Source: Synechococcus sp. PCC 6312 (GTDB lineage: Bacteria; Cyanobacteriota; Cyanobacteriia; Thermosynechococcales; Thermosynechococcaceae). Taken from it: a stretch of 64,000 nucleotides of DNA. A program made the position numbers and the translations under genes. Where the stretch lies: NCBI RefSeq assembly GCF_000316685.1, contig NC_019680.1:1985501-2049500 (forward strand). The letters are read 5' to 3'. The notes beneath the pieces are model-generated. The model was not told where the DNA came from and did not search any database. It saw only the letters and a list, made by a program, of their open reading frames with translations. Positions 41,344 through 47,771 of the stretch are shown here, piece by piece (within the stretch, counting starts at the first letter, position 1; every line of letters starts with the position of its first letter).

Positions 41344-44136
41344 CTAAGTTTTCCGTTTAGTTGACTTTTTGGCAGGGGCCTGTTGGCTGGTCATTTTGGT
41401 GTAGAGTTCAAACAATTTTTCCAATCGCTCCGTATCGTTTTTGAAGCGGCGACCAATATAAATTCGCTCTAGAACTTCATCATTGCGGTCATGGGCCAGG
41501 CCAACTAAAGGAAATTCACTATTCATCCGGTCGGGGTCATACATATCGGCAATGGTGGCGGGGAAATATTGCTCACGGGCTAACAAGATATTTTCAGCGC
41601 AACGGGTCAAATCGGCTTTGTTTTGCTCGGTGAGGGTGGGGACAGGAAAGGTATTCCAGCCGAGGGTATTGGTGTAAGAAAAATCTGTTCGCATTCTTGC
41701 GCAAACAGTCGCTACCCACACTAAATTAAGACGTGAGCAAATAATGGAGAACGGCCAAAGATCACTACCATTCATTGTGAAAGCTTTATTTGATACAACT
41801 GTTCCAGATGGTAAGACTCCTATCGGAAGATACGGCCTATTTTCCGAACTAATCACAGGAATACAAATAATTGGTGACAGCGGTATGGGTTTACGCTCAT
41901 CAAAACGATGAGACCAGTTAGCAGCCTTAACAGTTGCAGCCTTTTTACTGTCTTCTCTAAATTTTCTTACTCTCTCTATCCGTTCAACTATCGCAGCTTC
42001 TTTTTTGGCAACTTCAAGCTGAGTATCTTCAATCCAAATGCAATATCGGTAACTTCCGGAAATTAATTCTCTTGAACCGATAAATCTCTTAATAAATGTA
42101 TTTTTTGCTTTTTGGCTAATATTAATAGTTTGTAGTTCATGACTTTCGAGGATGAGATGACCGCCATCAGTCGGTGAATTTCCACGAACCATATCTGGAA
42201 GTCTTGATAGATTTTTTGATGATGGGTAAACAACAACATCAGATCCAGCTATTAGATATGGATTAATATTATCGACATCCTTGACAATGGTTCTTTCTTC
42301 ATCCGAAATAGAGTATAAGAGCCTGGATTTCATATATTGCCTACTAATACCAACAATAACCACTGTCACGCCAGCATTATGATTCGCTAAGTTAGACCAT
42401 TTAAAAGAAGTATGTGCGAATGTAATTTTATGTCCCATATCTAAAATTAGAGACCATAAAATAGGTACTTGCTGTCCTTGAATCAGAGAGTTTGTTGCGA
42501 CAAATGCTGCTGTAGTGGTTGTTTGAGTACCAAAATCTGCTGCTTTCATAAACCAACCAGCAACATAATCTAAAGATCTCCAACCTTGAAGCCTTCCATC
42601 AAAGATTTCAGCCAGATCAGCCTTTTGTTTATCAGATTGCCATTTACTACCCAAATACGGCGGATTGCCACAAATGTAAGTCTCCCCGCCCTCATTTTCA
42701 AACTCAATCGCCGCCTGATCCTGTGTTTCCCCCCACAAATCCAAATCCTCCCGCTGCACTTTTACCGATGTTCCTGTGGGTGGACAAATACTGAGCCAAT
42801 CCAACCGCAAGGCATTCCCGCAAGTAATCCAGTTATCCGCCTTCAGGGGCAAAAACTCCGCCAAGGCTAACTGCGGCCCCCGGTACAAGACATCACATTG
42901 ATATTCCGCAATAATCAACGCTAACCGGGCAATTTCACAGGCAAAATGACGAATTTCAATCCCCCGAAAGTTGGTTAAGGGAATCTCAGAATGCCGATCC
43001 GCCTCATGCCGCCGCTGGTTAATTTCCGCCTCAATCGCCCGCATTTCCTTGTAGGCAATCACTAAAAAATTCCCCGAACCACAGGCCGGATCAAACACCC
43101 GAATCTTGGCCAGCCGTTGCCGTAAATTGAGTAACTTCCGGGCATTGTCCCCCGCCGCCTCTAATTGCCCCCGCAAATCATCCAAAAATAACGGATTCAA
43201 GACCTTGAGAATATTCGGCACACTCGTATAGTGCATTCCCAACGCCCCCCGTTCCGCCTCATCCGCCACGGCCTGGATCATGGAGCCAAAAATATCGGGG
43301 TTGATTTTTTTCCAGTCCAAACTGCCCACATGGAGCAAATAAGACCGGGCAATCTTGCTAAACCTGGGAACCTCCACACTGCCTGCAAACAACCCACCAT
43401 TGACATAGGGAAAAACATTCGCCCAATTCCGAATCCCCGCTGCTTCCCGCTGTTCCAAGGGAATACTCATCGCCCGAAACAACTCCGACAACACCGCATG
43501 GGTATTCGAGGCATCCCCCGCACTCATCTTGGCCACAGTCTGGGTAAACAGCCCCTCGGAATGAAAAATGTTGGTGTCCTCAGCAAAAAAGCAGAAGATC
43601 AACCGGGCCATGAAGTGGTTCATTTCTTCCCGGCGGTTGGCCGCATCCCAATCCGGGTTTTCCTTCAGTAGCTCCACATACAGCCGATTCAGCCGCCCCG
43701 TTGCCTTAATGTCAAACGCATTTTCCCGAATTTGCTTAACGGTCGTGATTCCCGCCAAGGCCAAGAAAAAGCCAAAATGATCCGCAAACTCAGAATAGGC
43801 ACAGGCAACCGTTTCCCCCTCGATCAAATTTTCCGCTTCAAAATCCAGGCCATCTGTCGCCAGAATAAATTTGGCCTTGTAGCGAGCCGTGGCCGGACTG
43901 TTCCGTAAAGCCGTGAGTGTGGCCGTGACTTCACCCGCCGGACAAACCTTGAGATGGATATTGTTCCGCTGGAGTACGCCCCCCTGGTCGGATTGATTGC
44001 TATCCCCTTTTTTCAGCTTTTGGATTGTGGTGGGCTTATTGCCAAAGGCTTCTAAAAAGGCAAAGGGAAAGGTTTCAGGGTCAAAAGGGGCGGCGGCTAA
44101 GTTAGAGACTGCTTCTTCAATTTCAACGGCATTCAT
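41344..44136 (-). CDS. MmeI-like class I N6-adenine DNA methyltransferase
   Basis: 930 residues, COG1002 type. SAM-binding motif I is FDPACGSGN (348-356), followed by FRGIEIRHFACEIARLALIIAEYQ. Catalytic motif IV is NPPY (491-494), in a GNPPYLGSKW context typical of type IIG/MmeI-like enzymes. About 300 N-terminal residues resemble the MmeI N-terminal and helical spacer domains, but I see no clear PD-(D/E)XK nuclease signature there. The C-terminal ~300 should contain the target-recognition domain. It is the first gene of the minus-strand defence operon. Its last ~90 codons recur at 35641 and 37705, and shorter pieces at 40315 and ~39280. Confidence 0.85.
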   Translation of the reverse strand: MNAVEIEEAVSNLAAAPFDPETFPFAFLEAFGNKPTTIQKLKKGDSNQSDQGGVLQRNNIHLKVCPAGEVTATLTALRNSPATARYKAKFILATDGLDFEAENLIEGETVACAYSEFADHFGFFLALAGITTVKQIRENAFDIKATGRLNRLYVELLKENPDWDAANRREEMNHFMARLIFCFFAEDTNIFHSEGLFTQTVAKMSAGDASNTHAVLSELFRAMSIPLEQREAAGIRNWANVFPYVNGGLFAGSVEVPRFSKIARSYLLHVGSLDWKKINPDIFGSMIQAVADEAERGALGMHYTSVPNILKVLNPLFLDDLRGQLEAAGDNARKLLNLRQRLAKIRVFDPACGSGNFLVIAYKEMRAIEAEINQRRHEADRHSEIPLTNFRGIEIRHFACEIARLALIIAEYQCDVLYRGPQLALAEFLPLKADNWITCGNALRLDWLSICPPTGTSVKVQREDLDLWGETQDQAAIEFENEGGETYICGNPPYLGSKWQSDKQKADLAEIFDGRLQGWRSLDYVAGWFMKAADFGTQTTTTAAFVATNSLIQGQQVPILWSLILDMGHKITFAHTSFKWSNLANHNAGVTVVIVGISRQYMKSRLLYSISDEERTIVKDVDNINPYLIAGSDVVVYPSSKNLSRLPDMVRGNSPTDGGHLILESHELQTINISQKAKNTFIKRFIGSRELISGSYRYCIWIEDTQLEVAKKEAAIVERIERVRKFREDSKKAATVKAANWSHRFDERKPIPLSPIICIPVISSENRPYLPIGVLPSGTVVSNKAFTMNGSDLWPFSIICSRLNLVWVATVCARMRTDFSYTNTLGWNTFPVPTLTEQNKADLTRCAENILLAREQYFPATIADMYDPDRMNSEFPLVGLAHDRNDEVLERIYIGRRFKNDTERLEKLFELYTKMTSQQAPAKKSTKRKT

Positions 44137-44174
44137 CAGCCCACTACCTGTCCATCAAGCACTGAAGTTATCCT

Positions 44175-44343
44175 CTACCCTAACCTATGCTGCTCCACCC
44201 GCCACAGCCATTCCCGGCCCTGCTTTGCTGCATGGCTAAAGGTGAAGGCATAACGGTCAAACTCGCTTGTCGGTTGTACTTTCTCCAGTCCCAACACCGC
44301 AGCCAATTCCACAATGGACAGAGCAGGAGACCCTGGAGATGAT
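44175..44343 (-). pseudogene. C-terminal fragment of the island HTH gene
   Basis: The frame reads LSIVELAAVLGLEKVQPTSEFDRYAFTFSHAAKQGREWLWRVEQHRLG-stop. It aligns with the C-terminus of the gene at 29699-30226 (DLATILGLGKIAQGSEFSRYGFVFHRLEKQGTQYLWRVNKV). The upstream part is gone after SSPGSPA. It is the trace of another element's regulator, right beside the methyltransferase start. Confidence 0.7.
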
Positions 44344-44397
44344 CACAAGAACAAGCCGCAGACGTATTTACCAGGCAAAAAGAAGGTTTCACTGAAT

Positions 44398-44631
44398 TCA
44401 GGACAAAACCCGCAACGTGATCGGACTATTAAAACTATGGCGGTTGAGCGCATCTAGCTTGGCCTGGAGTTGGGCTACCTGGGGCCTGGGAAGCTGAAAG
44501 ACCTCGCTGTACCGCACCCGCACCATTTCCCCACCCAATTCATAAACATCAGATACCCGACCCGGATGGTCTAGCACCACGCGCACAGGTAGTAACTCGC
44601 TCAATGCCGTAGCATCCAGGCCATGCCCCAA
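44398..44631 (-). CDS. Small island protein, unknown
   Basis: 77 residues: MGHGLDATALSELLPVRVVLDHPGRVSDVYELGGEMVRVRYSEVFQLPRPQVAQLQAKLDALNRH. The beta-rich middle (RVSDVYELGGEMVRVRY) suggests a small barrel. It overlaps the end of the upstream small gene by 31 bases, so the true start may be further in. The family is unknown. Confidence 0.45.
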   Translation of the reverse strand: MGHGLDATALSELLPVRVVLDHPGRVSDVYELGGEMVRVRYSEVFQLPRPQVAQLQAKLDALNRHSFNSPITLRVLS

Positions 44632-44792
44632 TCTCTGACCCTGTGTTGGGTAGCCTCGATGGCCTGGGACAAATTCCCCATCAATACAGTGCTATTACCA
44701 GGCCCCCGCCATAACTCAATCAGACTTTTAACCTGGGGTAAAAGCTCATTAGGGACTCGTAGCATCGTTGAGGTTGCACTTTTTCCAGACAT
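44601..44792 (-). CDS. Small island protein, unknown
   Basis: 63 residues: MSGKSATSTMLRVPNELLPQVKSLIELWRGPGNSTVLMGNLSQAIEATQHRVRDW. The TSTMLRVPNELLPQVKSLIELWR stretch (strand plus helix) is like the start of ribbon-helix-helix or plasmid accessory proteins. The C-terminus overlaps the next gene. No confident family. Confidence 0.45.
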   Translation of the reverse strand: MSGKSATSTMLRVPNELLPQVKSLIELWRGPGNSTVLMGNLSQAIEATQHRVRDWGMAWMLRH

Positions 44793-45013
44793 CTTGACTC
44801 CTTGGGTGATTCACCACCATTTGCATCAGAAAACCTTATCAGTCGGGCATTTTGGTATTAAACCGAACCGTTGGGCGATAGCACCCGCTTATCAATGCTC
44901 CTAAATTGCCTCAGTCCCATCTCATCCCTACGACAGAATCAACGTTAGACTAAGTTACATGAACTAATCGTAGTTTCTTCATCTAACTTTCTTCTATCGA
45001 TCGTTAGAAAATA

Positions 45014-45712
45014 TCATGACGGCCCAACCTCCCACAATACAGAAAGCACCGAGTATAGATCGTCTTTAGAAAATGAATCGTACTTTCCAGCAACATAGAG
45101 TATTAGGTAAGGAAGAAAATAGTTATGTATAACCGTACTCCCAAGACTTGAAATGGTTTTCCTGCCATATCTAATTTCTGAGAAAACTTCTTCATTGAAC
45201 AAGCCTTCCGGTATGGGAAACTTAACAACAAATGGCTTAATCTTTTCAAGATCGATCCAAGCGTCAATCTCTTTAGAGTCGGATGTATAAAAATCTTCTC
45301 TATCGACAACTAAAGAACAGAACCTGGATAGAATCACATCAAAATTATTGTATATTGCGCTATCTAGATTTTGAAAAGCGCTGATTGCTTCATCTGAAAG
45401 AATAAATCTGAGTCCATCCTGTAATATCTTTTCTCTATCTCCATAAATGGAAAAAAGATATCTACCTAAAAGTATTTCATGGAGTTCTGATCCTTTTTTA
45501 TATCTTTTATTTACGACGACCTTATCTATGAGTGATGGGTTTTTACTCAAGATCAAAAAGTACTTTTTTCTCTTAGATGGGATACTAAAATCAAATTTTC
45601 TTCTCTCTTGGAATTTATTTTTAATATACACATACAGAGCAATCACAATAGTAAAGCTGCTTATTATAGTAGCTACATTAGCAGCATATGCCATGGTTTC
45701 AGGTGACATCAA
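45014..45712 (-). CDS. AT-rich single-pass membrane protein, unknown
   Basis: 232 residues. An N-terminal anchor (ANVATIISSFTIVIALYVYIK) is followed by a basic KNKFQERRKFDF stretch and a helical cytoplasmic domain rich in I, K, S, F and D, ending in a second hydrophobic patch (HNYFLPYLILYVAG). The AT content is clearly higher than in its neighbours, which points to separate, recent acquisition. I do not recognise the family. Placement in a defence-rich island makes an anti-phage effector possible, but nothing in the sequence proves it. Confidence 0.6.
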   Translation of the reverse strand: MMSPETMAYAANVATIISSFTIVIALYVYIKNKFQERRKFDFSIPSKRKKYFLILSKNPSLIDKVVVNKRYKKGSELHEILLGRYLFSIYGDREKILQDGLRFILSDEAISAFQNLDSAIYNNFDVILSRFCSLVVDREDFYTSDSKEIDAWIDLEKIKPFVVKFPIPEGLFNEEVFSEIRYGRKTISSLGSTVIHNYFLPYLILYVAGKYDSFSKDDLYSVLSVLWEVGPS

Positions 45713-46017
45713 AGAACCAACTCCTAATTATTTTATAACTAGTGCTTATACAGCAAAATACTAAATAAATCTCTTTATAGTCTGTTTATCGTGCATTTTT
45801 CCTGAAAGTACCCAAAATTTACTACATATTTAAGATTTTGCTCAGTAACCAGCCACCTAGCTTTTTAAAATTATTTGAGAGAAAGAGTTTTCACTGATCC
45901 TTAGTAAAAACTTGGATGAGACTTATGACTCAATTAGAATCTGTGGCGACTCCATCTGGGAAATTTCCCACTTCCAGGCCTGGTTAGGATGGAAGTGTAG
46001 CTTAGACCATCGGAACA
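45713..46017. other. AT-rich intergenic region
   Basis: 305 bases between divergent genes. The left two thirds are AT-rich like the membrane-protein gene. A GGGAAATTTCCC palindrome (near 45958) and a CCAGGCCTGG copy (45974-45983) precede the HD gene. A 20-codon frame (MTQLESVATPSG) is too short to accept. Confidence 0.4.
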
Positions 46018-46458
46018 ATGCCCACTATCAGCAAAGCGATTGAGATTGCCACCCAGGCCCACCAGGGACAAGTAGATAAAGCGGGTAAACCCTACATTTC
46101 CCACCCCTTAGCGGTTATGGCCCTGGTAGATGGGGAATTAGAAAAGATTGTGGCCGTATTGCATGATGTGGTGGAAGATACCCCGATCAGCTTGAATGAC
46201 TTAGCGGCTGAAGGCTTTAGTGCAGAGTGTTTGGCGGCAGTAGATGCCATCACTAAGCGAGATGGTGAACCCTTAGACGATTACCTAGAGCGGGTGAAGT
46301 CAAATCCCATTGCTATCAAAGTGAAGCTGGCAGACTTAACTCACAACATGGATTTAAGCCGGATTGCAGAACCTACAGCGAAGGATTTTGCCCGGATTGA
46401 ACGGTACAAACAAACCTATCAAACTCTCCAGGCTATATCTGGGGAATTTCACAATTGA
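46018..46458 (+). CDS. Single-domain HD phosphohydrolase (SpoT/MESH1-like)
   Basis: 146 residues with the (p)ppGpp-hydrolase HD layout: AHQGQVDKAGKPYISHPLAV, VAVLHDVVEDT (the HD-x3-ED), and KLADLTHNMD. There is no synthetase, TGS or ACT domain, so it is a stand-alone hydrolase similar to small alarmone hydrolases. It could degrade alarmone made by the host or by a toxic synthetase. It is the only rightward gene in this half of the island. Confidence 0.8.
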   Translation: MPTISKAIEIATQAHQGQVDKAGKPYISHPLAVMALVDGELEKIVAVLHDVVEDTPISLNDLAAEGFSAECLAAVDAITKRDGEPLDDYLERVKSNPIAIKVKLADLTHNMDLSRIAEPTAKDFARIERYKQTYQTLQAISGEFHN

Positions 46459-46582
46459 GCTAAATCTTTCCCAGCAATAGATGTGGTGGCGCATTCTGAT
46501 GTGCCGATACGATTTCTGGTAGGACTCTTCTTATTAGCTATTCCAAGCCATGCCCAGGCCTCGCAATTTCTTACAGTGTTCT

Positions 46583-46717
46583 CTATTGAGCTACTGATTG
46601 ACGAACTATATTTCCTAGTCCCAGAATCGTAGCCAGATCAGAACTCGGTAGCAGTCATCCATGAATAGCCGCTTTGTCCAATGCCTCCATTCGCTCTACT
46701 AAATAATTCTCACTGTG
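46583..46717 (-). pseudogene. Internal fragment of the island HTH gene with nonsense codon
   Basis: It reads ENYLVERMEALDKAAIHG, then TGA (where the intact gene has TGG, Trp), then LLPSSDLATILGLGNIVRQSVAQ-stop. It matches residues ~110-155 of the gene at 29699-30226. It is truncated at both ends. Confidence 0.75.
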
Positions 46718-46719
46718 GT

Positions 46720-46980
46720 TCAAGCAACGGCACGGTCTAATTGCTCCCTCAAACTTTGACCATCGGAGGGTTCTCCCCGTGTCAAAAACTCATCGGTTGC
46801 CATCAAAAGCTTTAGTACATCCTCTCCAGTCTTTAGCCAAACAAAAATCATAGACCTTGTGGATTGACCAATCACCCATTGCGTTCCGGTCAAAACGATG
46901 TCGTTTTCAAATTGGAGATTGAGGTCATGTAAGACACCCTCAAACCAGCCCCGTAACATTGCATCAGTCGTTGTTATCAT
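46720..46980 (-). CDS. Small island protein, unknown
   Basis: 86 residues: MITTTDAMLRGWFEGVLHDLNLQFENDIVLTGTQWVIGQSTRSMIFVWLKTGEDVLKLLMATDEFLTRGEPSDG. The composition is soluble alpha/beta. It overlaps the upstream gene by 17 bases and belongs to a run of small minus-strand genes downstream of the primase pseudogene. The family is unknown. Confidence 0.55.
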   Translation of the reverse strand: MITTTDAMLRGWFEGVLHDLNLQFENDIVLTGTQWVIGQSTRSMIFVWLKTGEDVLKLLMATDEFLTRGEPSDGQSLREQLDRAVA

Positions 46981-47164
46981 GGTTTTCTGCCTCTTTTTGA
47001 TACTTCGTAATTTGATCCGCTGTTAGCCCGGAAATTGCCCCAGTATCGGCTTCCAGGAGTTGGATGCCCTCTCGGTTTAGTTCAGTGTTCACCTCATACC
47101 TGCAAGGTTTTTTGAAGTGCAGCGGGGTTCGTAGTAGGAGCTTTGCGCCGATGGGGTAGGTCAT
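46964..47164 (-). CDS. Small SH3-like island protein, paralogue 1
   Basis: 66 residues: MTYPIGAKLLLRTPLHFKKPCRYEVNTELNREGIQLLEADTGAISGLTADQITKY. The pattern YPxG-x-LLR...I-L-AD-GxIxGL recurs in the next gene (47161-47352), so they are paralogues. They overlap by 4 bases. The family is unknown. Confidence 0.55.
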   Translation of the reverse strand: MTYPIGAKLLLRTPLHFKKPCRYEVNTELNREGIQLLEADTGAISGLTADQITKYQKEAENHDNND

Positions 47165-47352
47165 GAGTGAGTCTCCTTAAGTTGGTCACGCCGTATCTTT
47201 GCTGCATCCAGGCCCGCAATATTGCCCGAATCAGACTTGAATAAATAAATTCCGTGTGCATTCCGTGGCTTAATCACCTCCCACCATTCCGGCTTAAAGT
47301 TCTTCGGGTCAAAGGGTTCAAACCAATTCCTGAGATAAACTCGCGTTCCCAC
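47161..47352 (-). CDS. Small SH3-like island protein, paralogue 2
   Basis: 63 residues from GTG 47352 (VGTRVYLRNWFEPFDPKNFKPEWWEVIKPRNAHGIYLFKSDSGNIAGLDAAKI). It is a paralogue of 46964-47164: YPVGTRVYLR matches YPIGAKLLLR. The matching Tyr-Pro lies just before the GTG, and the frame stays open for about 26 codons further up with no ATG, so the start is uncertain or was lost. Confidence 0.5.
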   Translation of the reverse strand: MGTRVYLRNWFEPFDPKNFKPEWWEVIKPRNAHGIYLFKSDSGNIAGLDAAKIRRDQLKETHS

Positions 47353-47424
47353 CGGATACGGATCAGGTTCAACTGTGACGGGTTCGCTGGGGGATTGGGG
47401 GAGTTCCCACCGGATGATGGCTGA

Positions 47425-47556
47425 CTAATTCGCCTTGAGCCTTGCCCGGTCGGGTTTCTCAAGCGTCACCACATCATCGAAAACCTCGACCACTCGATAC
47501 CCAATTCCAGACTTATCGTAAGCCACTGCACCTAGAGGAATATCAATGACTACCAT
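47425..47556 (-). CDS. Very small island protein
   Basis: 43 residues: MVVIDIPLGAVAYDKSGIGYRVVEVFDDVVTLEKPDRARLKAN, from ATG 47556 with an upstream GGAGGTTATT RBS. The short beta-rich sequence resembles the SH3-like paralogues just downstream. Below the size limit of most gene callers, but the strong RBS supports it. Confidence 0.5.
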   Translation of the reverse strand: MVVIDIPLGAVAYDKSGIGYRVVEVFDDVVTLEKPDRARLKAN

Positions 47557-47600
47557 AAATAACCTCCAGATACCCTTTTCCAAGATTGACCGACCAGTAA

Positions 47601-47681
47601 AAGGCTTAAAAATATCGTCAGCATCGTCAGTGAAAAATCAAAAGCCTTACCTAGAGAGGGTTTCAGTGCTGACGATATTTT
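47601..47681. repeat. Interleaved inverted repeats with ATCGTCAG iterons (candidate replication origin)
   Basis: AAAATATCGTCAGCA (47609-47623) and its exact reverse complement (47667-47681) form a 15-bp inverted repeat. A second pair, AAGGCTT (47601-47607) and AAGCCTT (47642-47648), is interleaved with it. CGTCAG occurs twice in tandem in the left arm. It lies just downstream of the primase pseudogene. An origin role is inferred from position and the iteron look. Confidence 0.5.
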
Positions 47682-47771
47682 CACCTTGCTGACTGGTTTC
47701 ACCGCTCGCGAAATACTTTTAGATTTCATTGGGCATTACCTCGGAGTCATCAGCCAGTTTTTTAATCTCGA

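Noticed and set aside
35641-41344. CRISPR array
   Set aside because: The repeats here are gene-sized pieces of the methyltransferase end with coding genes between them, not short regular repeats with spacers. No array was seen elsewhere either.
43231-43671. 146-codon frame on the plus strand
   Set aside because: Antisense to the methyltransferase core, no domain, and codon use is that of a shadow frame.
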